Shown here piece after piece: positions 28,132 to 36,536 of a stretch of DNA of 64,000 nucleotides (positions are counted from its first letter, which is position 1; the number at the start of each line of letters is the position of its first letter). Location of the stretch: NCBI GenBank assembly GCA_934101575.1, contig CAKORJ010000003.1, positions 62,001-126,000 on the forward strand, written 5' to 3'. Below the pieces are notes generated by a model. It did no database searches and was not told the origin of the DNA. It worked only from the letters and a program-made list of their open reading frames with translations. This DNA is from an uncultured Bacilli bacterium (GTDB taxonomy: Bacteria > Bacillota_I > Bacilli_A > RF39 > UBA660). The position numbers and the translations under genes were made by a program.

Positions 28132-28761
28132 ATGACTATTATTTATTTGATGAGACATTCTGAACCTCTTAATGTTGATTATATTAATACTTTTGATGAT
28201 ATACAGGTTCAAAATGAAAAAAAGATTCTTTCTGTTTTGGGAGAAGATTTGGCCAAAAAAGTTTCTTGCTCAGATGTTTTTGCTAATATAGATTGTGTTT
28301 ATTCTTCTAATTATGTTAGAGCTATGTCAACGGCTAAATATGTTGCTGATAAGAACAATTTGAAAATTAATATTGTTGATGATTTAGGTGAAAGAAAGTT
28401 TGGTGTTTTATCTTATGATGAAATTCCAAATGATTTTGTAAGACGTCAGTTTTTTGATGATAATTATAAGATTGGTACTGGTGAAAGTCAAAGTGAGGTT
28501 AGAAATAGGGTGTATAGTTCTATTGTTGATATACTAAACTCTAATCGTGATAAAAAGAGTGTGGTTGTTAGTCACTCGACTGCTATGTCTTATTTATTTA
28601 AAATGTTGTGTGTTGTTTCTATTGTTAATGATAATATTAAATATGTTTTTAATGATAAAACTTTTTTTGAAGGTAATTTTGATTATTGTGAAACTTTTAA
28701 GTTATGTTTTGATGATAATAATAATTTAATTGATATTTGTAATGTTAATGTAAAAGACTGA
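28132..28761 (+). CDS. Histidine phosphatase family protein
   Basis: The 209-residue phosphoglycerate-mutase-like enzyme has the catalytic LMRHSEP motif near the N-terminus, SSNYVRAMSTA, the acid-region LGERKFG and the second His in VVVSHSTAM. The substrate cannot be told; relatives act on sugar phosphates, alpha-ribazole phosphate or phosphoproteins. ATG 28132 follows AGGTG. The T/G-rich native codon style resumes here. Confidence 0.85.
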   Translation: MTIIYLMRHSEPLNVDYINTFDDIQVQNEKKILSVLGEDLAKKVSCSDVFANIDCVYSSNYVRAMSTAKYVADKNNLKINIVDDLGERKFGVLSYDEIPNDFVRRQFFDDNYKIGTGESQSEVRNRVYSSIVDILNSNRDKKSVVVSHSTAMSYLFKMLCVVSIVNDNIKYVFNDKTFFEGNFDYCETFKLCFDDNNNLIDICNVNVKD

Positions 28762-28786
28762 TTTTTTTGATCAGCCTTTCTTTTTT
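28753..28786. terminator. Terminator between convergent genes
   Basis: AAAG-A-CTGAT pairs with ATCAG-C-CTTT with one internal mismatch, followed by a T-rich run. The TGA stop of the + gene (28759-28761) lies in the 5' arm. Confidence 0.65.
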
Positions 28787-30483
28787 CTTTTTCTTACTAG
28801 TTCTTTTGTATCTATGTTTATTTGAAATAGTTTTTGTTGTCTAAATACTTCTTTGTTTATTATATCTATTAGACTTTTATTTGCTCTATATCTGTCTACA
28901 TATACTTGTTTTTCTGTTTCATTGTCAAATAATATGTCTAATAATAGTTCTAATCTTAGTTTTTCATTTATTTTTTTGCTTAATAGTTCTATTTCTAAAT
29001 CTTTTTCTTTTGTTTGATTTAGTTCGTGTGATTTTTGTACTATTTTTGCAAATAGTTTTATGTTTGCTAATAGTTCATTAAAATCTATTTCACCGTTTGG
29101 CATTCTAAATTCTATTGTTTCTTTATCTTTGCTGGTTATGTTTCTAAGATTTAATCCTTTGTATCTGGAGTCTGTTAATATGCTTAATGTTTCTGTTAAT
29201 CCCTCTAGAGATTGATGTTCATGTATTATTTTACGATCAAATGCTTTTATATATTCTTTTTTTACTTTTTGAGCATATTGTTCTATGCTTTTTCTTTTTT
29301 TTGTATTTTTTCTATCTGTTATCAAATATATTATGTTTTCACAATTGCTATATAGATATAATAACATGAAATAGTCTTTTGGCTCTGTAAGATAACTTGC
29401 TCCGATATGAATGTGTCCGCCTGTTTGTTTTCCTGTTTTGAAATTGCATTTTTGTAATATTTCACATACTGCTTTTAGTTCTTGTAAATCTTTTTTTGTG
29501 TAATGAATTACAGGAGATACTATTTCTATACCATTTTTTACAGTTATTTCTGGTTGTATTGTGTAATTTTTTAGCACTGTTCCTAAATATTTATAGTTAT
29601 TTATGTCTTGATTCATAATTTCGAGTTCTGTTCCTATAGTTATTCTTTCATCTATATTTGAACTTTTTATTTCCTCTTCATTTAATTCAGAAATGTAGTC
29701 ACTGTAATATCTGTCTAGATTTGATCTATAAAAATATATTGCATTTTTATTTCCTGTTGTTTCTAATAATTCTAGTTTTATGTCTTTATTTTTAACCTTT
29801 TTTATAATATTTTGTTTTAGTATGTCTGCTTTCATTTCTTTAAAAGTTTGTTTTATGTATTCAGTGTCTTCGGTTGCAAATATTAGTTGTGTTTTGTAAT
29901 CTTTATATTTTTCATCTTTTATATATTCTTTTATTAAATCTTTATTTTTAAATGACATTATTATTGTTACTTGATCTTTTGTTTCAAAATAATCTAGAAA
30001 TATTTCTTTTGTTTGATCACTTTCAAAAGATTTTACTATATCTATTGTATAACATTCTAGATTTGATATAGTTATTATTGATTTTAATAGCTTTATTTTT
30101 AGGGTTTCATCTTCTATTGTTGTTATTATTTTGGTATAAAAGTGAGGAGTTATAAAATTTTTGCATTCTTTTAGTATTTTTAATTTTTCTTTATCTGTTA
30201 GTAATGTTGATAATATATAGGCTTTGTGGGAATCTATTTTTAAGTGTTTTCTATTTTCTATTATATAGTCTATAATTTCGTTGTTATTTTTTGTTTTCTT
30301 TATATATTCTTTTAGACTGGTTGAGGATAGATGATGACAATAGATTTCTTTTTCTTTTTCATTTAGAAACATAAATATTTCATCTAGGGAATAAGTGTTT
30401 ATTTTTTTTGTTATTACTTTTTTTCTTTCTTCTTGATTTATGCTTGTTTGTAGTGTTTTTATGTCTTCTTTTATGTTATCCAT
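28771..30483 (-). CDS. Putative amidoligase with N-terminal helical repeats
   Basis: The last 300 residues match the putative amidoligase (ATP-grasp-like COOH-NH2 ligase) family: ITIGTELEIM, GIEIVSPVIHY, TGGHIHIGASYL and TIEFRMPNGEIDF. Such enzymes are thought to form amide or isopeptide bonds on peptides or peptidoglycan. The first 260 residues form irregular helical repeats with recurring IKLLKSI/IKLELLE-like units and may bind the substrate. The length of 570 is long for the family. AAAGGAG precedes ATG 30483. It appears to be transcribed alone. Confidence 0.78.
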   Translation of the reverse strand: MDNIKEDIKTLQTSINQEERKKVITKKINTYSLDEIFMFLNEKEKEIYCHHLSSTSLKEYIKKTKNNNEIIDYIIENRKHLKIDSHKAYILSTLLTDKEKLKILKECKNFITPHFYTKIITTIEDETLKIKLLKSIITISNLECYTIDIVKSFESDQTKEIFLDYFETKDQVTIIMSFKNKDLIKEYIKDEKYKDYKTQLIFATEDTEYIKQTFKEMKADILKQNIIKKVKNKDIKLELLETTGNKNAIYFYRSNLDRYYSDYISELNEEEIKSSNIDERITIGTELEIMNQDINNYKYLGTVLKNYTIQPEITVKNGIEIVSPVIHYTKKDLQELKAVCEILQKCNFKTGKQTGGHIHIGASYLTEPKDYFMLLYLYSNCENIIYLITDRKNTKKRKSIEQYAQKVKKEYIKAFDRKIIHEHQSLEGLTETLSILTDSRYKGLNLRNITSKDKETIEFRMPNGEIDFNELLANIKLFAKIVQKSHELNQTKEKDLEIELLSKKINEKLRLELLLDILFDNETEKQVYVDRYRANKSLIDIINKEVFRQQKLFQINIDTKELVRKRKKKG

Positions 30484-30593
30484 TTATATTACTCCTTTTG
30501 GTGTTAGATATTTTAACATACTTTTATTAAATATTCAATATTTATGTTTTCTTTTTTATTTTTTTAATTTATACTGATAATAGGTGGTGTGTT

Positions 30594-31061
30594 ATGAAGA
30601 TATTTATGAATGAGAGTATTGATCGAAGTTTTTTACTGGCTTTTTTTGTCGTGTCTCTTTGTATTGGACTTCCTCTTGTTATTTGTTGTGGGTATAGGGC
30701 TTATGATTATTATTATAAGAGTTCTTATTTTATAGAGGTTAATGGTGTTGTTAGCGGATATAGGTATGATGAGGTAAATAAGTATGATGATGTTGGGACT
30801 TATGCAGAGGTTATTGACTATGTTGTTGATGGCAGGACTTATACTATTGTTAATGATCTTTCTACTACTTATCCTATGAGTATTGGTACTAGTGTTTTGG
30901 TTAAGTATAATCCTGATGATTATTCTGATGCTATTATTGGAAGTGATTCTACTACTTTTATTGCTTTTGGAATAGGGGGTATACTTATACTTGTTGCTTC
31001 TTTTATTTCTTTGTTTTTTTATATTAAAGCTTATAGAAATAGAGATAAATTTTTTGATTAA
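30594..31061 (+). CDS. DUF3592-like membrane protein
   Basis: The 155-residue protein has two transmembrane helices (about 13-36 and 122-146). The extracytoplasmic beta domain between them includes VNGVVSGYRYDE and VLVKYNPDDYSDAI, the usual DUF3592 pattern. The function is unknown. GGTGGTG lies upstream of ATG 30594. It precedes the HD-kinase gene by 26 nt and may share its transcript. Confidence 0.75.
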   Translation: MKIFMNESIDRSFLLAFFVVSLCIGLPLVICCGYRAYDYYYKSSYFIEVNGVVSGYRYDEVNKYDDVGTYAEVIDYVVDGRTYTIVNDLSTTYPMSIGTSVLVKYNPDDYSDAIIGSDSTTFIAFGIGGILILVASFISLFFYIKAYRNRDKFFD

Positions 31062-31087
31062 TATTTTATTTTAATGTGGAGGTGTTT

Positions 31088-32422
31088 ATGAATATAAAGG
31101 AAAAAGCTAAGAATTTTGCTATAAGGGCTCATGCTGGTCAAGTGAGAAAATCTGATCCGGGTAAACCTATGATTATTCATCCTATTAATGTTGGTAATAT
31201 TTTGAATGAATATGGTTTTGATGATAATGTTATTTCTGCTGGATATTTACATGATGTTGTAGAGGACACAAAATATAAGTTTTCTGATATTGTTGATAAT
31301 TTTGGAGATGATATTGCTTCTTTGGTTGAAGGTGCTAGTGAACCTGATAAAAGTTTATCTTGGGAGGAAAGAAAAGAACATACTATTTCTTCTATTAAAG
31401 AGCTTGATTTAAGACATAAGGCTATTATTTGTGCAGATAAGATTAGCAATTTGGAAGATTTGCATATTCTTTTTGGTATTAGTGGTAAAAAAGATTTTAG
31501 TAAGTTTAAACGTGGTTTTGATAAGCAAAAATGGTATTATGAAGGAGTTTATTATAGTCTTATTTTAAATGAAGATGAATCTTTTCCTATGTTTGTTAGA
31601 CTTAAAGAATTAATTGATTATGTTTTTAATGATAAGTGTGATAATTTTATTAAAAATGAAATATTTAAAGATAATTCTTTGTATTATGATGAGCTTGTTA
31701 AGATTAATTTTAGAAATGATGAGATATTTAAACTTAATTCTGTTTTATGTAATAGGAGGCCTTTTGTTATTGAATTTACTGGTACTCCTAGGACTGGTAA
31801 GACTAGTTTGATTAATAATTTGTATGATTTTTTTAAGAAAAAGGGTTTTTCTGTTATAGTTTTGGAAGAATTTACTACATCTAAAAAATATAAGGAAGAG
31901 ATATTTCCTTCTTTGAAGGGTAAGAGTAAGAAGATTATTAATACAGAGATACCTAAGTATGTATATGAGCAACTTAATGATGCTATGAGTGGTGATTATG
32001 AAATTATACTTGTTGATAGGTCTTTGTTTGATAGATTGATATGGGCTGATAGATTATATTTGATGGATGGTTTTTCTTTGGATGAATATAATGATTATAT
32101 GGATAAGTATATTTCTGTTATTAAGAATAATATTGATATTATTATTGGTACTTATGTTGATAGTATTACTGCTCTTAAGAGAGATTATTTTGCTCATTTA
32201 TCTCTTGGTAAGAGGAGTTTTCTAAATACTTCTAATATTGATTCTTATAATAAATCTTTTTTTAGAATGAAGGATTTAGCTTTTCGTGAGAAGATTAATT
32301 TTTATGATTTTAATACTTTTAATAAGAGTATGAATGATGTTTCTTTTGAAGTTGTTAATGTTTTGCTTAGTCATATGAAAGAAACATATATTAAGAGAAT
32401 TTTTGATGAATTTGATATGTAG
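31088..32422 (+). CDS. SpoT-like HD hydrolase fused to P-loop nucleotide kinase domain
   Basis: Residues 1-150 resemble the (p)ppGpp hydrolase domain of SpoT/MESH1: HAGQVRKSDPGKPMIIHP, GYLHDVVEDT with the HD-ED pair, and CADKISNLEDL. Residues 220-410 form a P-loop kinase-like domain with FTGTPRTGKTSL (Walker A), LVDRSLFDRLIWADR (Walker B/DR region of deoxynucleoside or thymidylate kinases) and a LID-like SLGKRSF. No RelA synthetase or TGS domain is present. ATG 31088 follows GGAGGTG. The two halves may act on nucleotide second messengers; that is inference. Confidence 0.82.
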   Translation: MNIKEKAKNFAIRAHAGQVRKSDPGKPMIIHPINVGNILNEYGFDDNVISAGYLHDVVEDTKYKFSDIVDNFGDDIASLVEGASEPDKSLSWEERKEHTISSIKELDLRHKAIICADKISNLEDLHILFGISGKKDFSKFKRGFDKQKWYYEGVYYSLILNEDESFPMFVRLKELIDYVFNDKCDNFIKNEIFKDNSLYYDELVKINFRNDEIFKLNSVLCNRRPFVIEFTGTPRTGKTSLINNLYDFFKKKGFSVIVLEEFTTSKKYKEEIFPSLKGKSKKIINTEIPKYVYEQLNDAMSGDYEIILVDRSLFDRLIWADRLYLMDGFSLDEYNDYMDKYISVIKNNIDIIIGTYVDSITALKRDYFAHLSLGKRSFLNTSNIDSYNKSFFRMKDLAFREKINFYDFNTFNKSMNDVSFEVVNVLLSHMKETYIKRIFDEFDM

Positions 32423-32440
32423 TTTTACATATCTTTTATT
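32414..32440 (+). terminator. Terminator of the HD-kinase gene
   Basis: GATATGTA and TACATATC pair perfectly around a 4-nt loop, followed by TTTTATTTT. The TAG stop (32420-32422) straddles the stem and loop. Confidence 0.8.
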
Positions 32441-32493
32441 TTGTCTTGATTTTTAGTTTTTTTTATAATATACTTAACGTGAAATAAATTTCA
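32441..32493 (+). promoter_or_regulatory. Promoter and likely TetR operator of the exporter operon
   Basis: TTGTCT (32441-32446), a 17-nt spacer and TATAAT (32464-32469) form the promoter. The palindrome TGAAAT-AA-ATTTCA (32480-32493) covers the start region, just before the ribosome binding site. It is a plausible site for the TetR-family regulator encoded at the end of the operon. Confidence 0.55.
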
Positions 32494-32510
32494 TATTGAG
32501 GAGTGGTTTT

Positions 32511-33221
32511 ATGAAGGATTTTATTATATTTAATAATGTTACTAAGAGTTATACTGTTGGTGATAATACTTTTAATGCTTTATCTAATGTTAGTTTTTCT
32601 ATACCTAAGGGTGAATTTGTTGTTATTTTGGGTCCAAGTGGTGCTGGTAAGAGTACTTTGCTTAACTTGCTTGGTGGTATGGATAATGTAACTCATGGTG
32701 ATATTATTATTGATGGTGTTAATATTTCTAAGTTTTCTGATAGTGAGATGACTGATTATAGGGCTTCTAATGTTGGTTTTATATTTCAGTTTTATAATAT
32801 TTTGCCTACTCTTACTGTTCTTGAAAATGTTGGAATTGTTAATGATATTGTTAAGAATACGAGGAATGCTAGGGATGTTTTGAAGGAAGTTGGACTTTCT
32901 AAGCATTTGAATAAGTTTCCTAATCAGTTATCGGGAGGAGAACAGCAAAGGGTTTCTATAGCTCGTGCTATTGCTAAGAATCCTAAACTTTTGTTATGTG
33001 ATGAACCTACTGGAGCTCTTGATTCTAAAACTGGAGTGGAAATATTGAAACTACTTAAAAAGTGTTGTGATAGTAATAATGGTAATAATACAGTTATAAT
33101 TGTTACTCATAATGTTTTAATTGCAGATATTGCTGATAGGGTTATAAGGATAAAAAATGGTTCTATTGATAGTGTTACTGTTAATGATAATCCTAAAGAT
33201 ATTGATGAGGTGGTTTGGTAA
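32511..33221 (+). CDS. ABC transporter ATPase, MacB/LolD type
   Basis: The 236-residue ATPase has Walker [10 protein letters not shown], the Q-loop [16 protein letters not shown], signature [14 protein letters not shown], Walker [13 protein letters not shown] and the switch His in VTHN. It pairs with the FtsX-type permease directly downstream, whose ATG overlaps its TAA. GGAGTGG precedes ATG 32511. Likely substrates for such pairs are antimicrobial peptides, lipids or lipoproteins. Confidence 0.93.
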   Translation: MKDFIIFNNVTKSYTVGDNTFNALSNVSFSIPKGEFVVILGPSGAGKSTLLNLLGGMDNVTHGDIIIDGVNISKFSDSEMTDYRASNVGFIFQFYNILPTLTVLENVGIVNDIVKNTRNARDVLKEVGLSKHLNKFPNQLSGGEQQRVSIARAIAKNPKLLLCDEPTGALDSKTGVEILKLLKKCCDSNNGNNTVIIVTHNVLIADIADRVIRIKNGSIDSVTVNDNPKDIDEVVW

Positions 33222-35587
33222 TGCTTTTTAAGAAGTTAATACGTGATTTAAGGGCTAACTTATCTCAATTTATTACTGTTTTTTTAATGGTGTTTCTTGG
33301 GGTATTTGTTTTTGCCGGTATTCATTCGTATATGGATGGAATGAAGGCTTTTGGAGATAAGTATTATTCTGATAATAATTTGCCTGATCTTTGGATTTAT
33401 GGGGAAAACTTTAGTTCTAAAGATCTTAAAAATATAAAAAATATAGATGGGGTTGCTGACGCGGAAAGAGTTTTGACTTTACCTACAGTATTAGATGGCT
33501 TTACTGATGTTGATGTTGAGGCTAACTTTATTGAATCTAATAATATTTCAAAGATGAATATTGTTAAAGGAGATAAATTTGATAATGGTGAAGGTATTTG
33601 GATTGATAGTTATCTTGCTGATAATTTAGGTCTTGATGTTGGGGATACTATTACTTTATCTTATGGGAAGTATAAAATAAAAGAGAAGATTGTTGCTACT
33701 GTTAATACTCCGGATCATATTTATTCTGTTAAAGACGATACTGAGCTTTATCCTGATCATAATAAATATGGATATGCTTATTTATCTATAAAGAGTTTTC
33801 CTGATGCTTATATATACGATAATTTAGAGAAGGAGTATGGTGTTGCAAGAAATAATATTTCTTCTGTTATGCCTGATTTTTCTATTTCTGATTATTATGT
33901 TTTTAACTCTGTACTTGTTGATGTTTCTTCTTCTAGTAGTGTTTCATATGTTAAGAGTGAAATTAATGATAATATAAAGAGTGGTGTTGCTGCTTATGAT
34001 AGAGATTCTAATGCTTCTTATGCTACTTATAAGTCTGAGATAGAAGGGGGAAATACTTATTCTGGAGTATTTACTGTTTTATTCCTTTTTATAGCTGTTT
34101 TATCTGTTGTTACTACTATGAATCGTTTTGTCAAAAAGGAAAGAACTCAAGTTGGAACTTTGAAGGCATTGGGATTTAAGAATAGAAGAATTATTTGTCA
34201 TTATGTTAGTTATGGATTTCTTGTTAGCCTTTTTGCTTCTTTGTTGGCACTTGCTGTAGGACCTTTTGTGTTAGGAAACTTTTTCCTTGATGCACTCAGT
34301 AAATATTATGAAATACCTTTTGTTGATATAGTTATATCTCCTAGTGTGTTTATTCTTGCTTTTTCTGTTGTGCTTATTGTTACATTTGTTACGTATTTAT
34401 CTTGTATAAGAATTTTAAAGGAACCTGCTAGTGAGGCTTTGAGAATTAGCATTCCTAATGTTAAAAATAAAAAATTTAGTTTGACTACTAAGGGTATTTT
34501 TAAGAATGCTTCGATGAGTACTAAATGGAATTTAAGAGATATTGCCAGGAATAAGGGTCGCGCGATTATGGCTATTGTGGGTATAACTGGTTCTTGTATG
34601 CTTCTTGTGTGTGCTTTTGGTATGCTTGATAGTATGAATTCTTATTTAGATTGGCAATTTAATAAACTTTCTAAGTTTTCTTATAAGATTTCTTTAAATA
34701 ATGATTATAGTGTTTCTCAATTTGAAAAGTTAAAAAAAGATTATGGGGATTCTACTAGTGAGAGCCTTGGTGTTGAGATTAAAACTTCTGGTGATAATAA
34801 AGTTACTAGTTTAACTGTTAATGATGCTAAAGACCACTTAAAATATACTGATCATGATTTAAATTATATTGATTTATCTGATGATGGGGTTTATGTATCT
34901 GAGAAACTTGCGGATATTTTGAATATATCTCGTGGTGATAATATATCTTTTCATATATTTGGTAATTCTAAATGGTATAATGCTAAGGTTATTGGTTTTA
35001 ATAGAGATCCTCAAAATCAACAAATTAATTGTACTAGAAGTTTTTATGAGAGTTTAGGACTTGATTATAGGGCTGATGCTATTTACACTAATAGTGATCT
35101 TAGTGGTGTTAAGAGTCTTGATGGTGCTAGTTCTATACAGAGTATTGATTCTTTAAAAAATGGTATGAATAGTATGCTTGATACTACTAAATCTATGATT
35201 TCTCTTTTAATTGTTGTTTCTTGTTTACTTGGAGTAGTTATCATTTATAATTTGGGAGTGTTATCTTTTTCTGAGAAACAATATCAATTTGCTACTCTTA
35301 AGGTATTAGGTTTTAAGAATAGGCAAATCAAGAATATATTTATTAAACAGAACATGTGGCTTACTGTTATTGCTATAATTATTGGACTTCCTCTTGGATA
35401 TTATTTAACTGATTTTATATTTGTTTATTCTTTAGGAGATAATTATGATTTTAGTGCTAATATAAGACTTCTTTCATATTTATATTCTGTTATAGGTATT
35501 TTGATTGTTTCTATAGGTGTTAATTTATTCCTTGCAAGAAAGGTTAATTCTATAGATATGGTTTCTAGTCTTAAGGCTAATGAATAG
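33221..35587 (+). CDS. ABC transporter permease with two FtsX domains
   Basis: The 788-residue permease has the N-terminal transmembrane helix, a large extracytoplasmic domain, and a three-helix FtsX block (about 275-400). A second extracytoplasmic domain and a second FtsX block (about 660-780) follow. Both blocks contain the GTLKALGFKNRRI / ATLKVLGFKNRQI type loop. This is the BceB/YknZ-like large permease layout. ATG 33221 overlaps the ATPase stop (TAATG). Confidence 0.92.
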   Translation: MLFKKLIRDLRANLSQFITVFLMVFLGVFVFAGIHSYMDGMKAFGDKYYSDNNLPDLWIYGENFSSKDLKNIKNIDGVADAERVLTLPTVLDGFTDVDVEANFIESNNISKMNIVKGDKFDNGEGIWIDSYLADNLGLDVGDTITLSYGKYKIKEKIVATVNTPDHIYSVKDDTELYPDHNKYGYAYLSIKSFPDAYIYDNLEKEYGVARNNISSVMPDFSISDYYVFNSVLVDVSSSSSVSYVKSEINDNIKSGVAAYDRDSNASYATYKSEIEGGNTYSGVFTVLFLFIAVLSVVTTMNRFVKKERTQVGTLKALGFKNRRIICHYVSYGFLVSLFASLLALAVGPFVLGNFFLDALSKYYEIPFVDIVISPSVFILAFSVVLIVTFVTYLSCIRILKEPASEALRISIPNVKNKKFSLTTKGIFKNASMSTKWNLRDIARNKGRAIMAIVGITGSCMLLVCAFGMLDSMNSYLDWQFNKLSKFSYKISLNNDYSVSQFEKLKKDYGDSTSESLGVEIKTSGDNKVTSLTVNDAKDHLKYTDHDLNYIDLSDDGVYVSEKLADILNISRGDNISFHIFGNSKWYNAKVIGFNRDPQNQQINCTRSFYESLGLDYRADAIYTNSDLSGVKSLDGASSIQSIDSLKNGMNSMLDTTKSMISLLIVVSCLLGVVIIYNLGVLSFSEKQYQFATLKVLGFKNRQIKNIFIKQNMWLTVIAIIIGLPLGYYLTDFIFVYSLGDNYDFSANIRLLSYLYSVIGILIVSIGVNLFLARKVNSIDMVSSLKANE

Positions 35588-35598
35588 AGGTGTTTTGT

Positions 35599-36192
35599 AT
35601 GGGTGTTCGTGAACCTATTAAGAAGAGTTCTATTGAAAAGAAGAATAGGATTATTAAAATGGGCTTTGAGCTTATGTGTGATAAGGGATATTATAATGTA
35701 ACTTGTGTAGATATTGCGAGATATGCTGGTGTTTCTACTGGTATAATATATCAATATTTTAATGATAAGAGAGATATCTTTTTAGCGGGAGTTAGGAATT
35801 ATTCTAATAGTGTTATGTTTCCTATGAATGAGGTTTTGGATACTGTTTGTTTTGATGTATCTAAGATTGATGATTTTATTTCTTTGATGATTGATAGGTT
35901 TATTATGAGTAAGAGTGCTCATGCTCAGCTTAGTGCTATGAGTTGTTTGGATAATGATGTTGCAAATGTTTTTCATGAAAATGAAATGATTATGACTGAT
36001 AAAATAGTTAGTATTTTAGAAAATAATAATATTGAAATAGATAATTCTAGAGAGAAGATTCATATTATTATTGGTCTTATTGATAATCTTTGTCATGAGG
36101 TTGTTTATCATAAACATGATAATTTGAACTATGATTTAATGAAGAAAGAAGTTGTTTCTTTATGTGTTTCTATTTTTAAGAAAAAAGTTTAA
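35599..36192 (+). CDS. TetR family transcriptional regulator
   Basis: The N-terminal helix-turn-helix reads GYYNVTCVDIARYAGVSTG then IYQYFNDKRDIF, the TetR signature. The C-terminal ligand domain is divergent, as usual. It follows the permease by 11 nt and probably represses its own operon through the palindrome at 32480-32493. ATG 35599 follows AGAGGTG. Confidence 0.9.
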   Translation: MGVREPIKKSSIEKKNRIIKMGFELMCDKGYYNVTCVDIARYAGVSTGIIYQYFNDKRDIFLAGVRNYSNSVMFPMNEVLDTVCFDVSKIDDFISLMIDRFIMSKSAHAQLSAMSCLDNDVANVFHENEMIMTDKIVSILENNNIEIDNSREKIHIIIGLIDNLCHEVVYHKHDNLNYDLMKKEVVSLCVSIFKKKV

Positions 36193-36536
36193 AAACTGTG
36201 TATTTTAATGTTTTTAAACTTTTTTCTTTATAATTATTATTTTTATATATATGATTATTGTGTTTTGTGATGTTCATTTCTTTTAATTATTGAAAAGTGC
36301 TATTTTACAGAGTTTTTTCTATGTGTTATATTGTTTTTGGAAACACAGTTTATTGGTTTTCTGTGTTTCTGATTCACTCCATATTTTTAAAGCGTTGCAC
36401 ATAAAAAAATCCCAGTTTTTCCTGGGATTTTGTGCGTCATAAATCCTTATGACATTATTATTATATTCTTTGTTATAGTTTTTATGCAAAGTTTTATAAA
36501 ATTTGTTATAATGTTTTTATAAGGAGGCTATTTTTT
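36193..36536. other. 344-nt gap with minus-strand small RNA candidate
   Basis: The left half (to about 36390) is A/T-rich without clear features. The right half holds the small RNA candidate at 36403-36453 and its promoter. AAGGAGG for the sulfotransferase lies near 36521. Confidence 0.6.
36403..36453 (-). ncRNA. Very short small RNA candidate (ncRNA-3)
   Basis: On the minus strand, GTCATAA / TTATGAC hairpin arms (36436-36453) are followed by a perfect 9-bp terminator stem AAATCCCAG / CTGGGATTT (36407-36430) and a run of Us. A minus-strand promoter TTGCAT (36484-36489), 18-nt spacer, TATAAT (36460-36465) lies directly upstream. The product would be only about 50 nt. It could instead be just a terminator for + strand transcription from the TetR gene. 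Confidence 0.4.
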
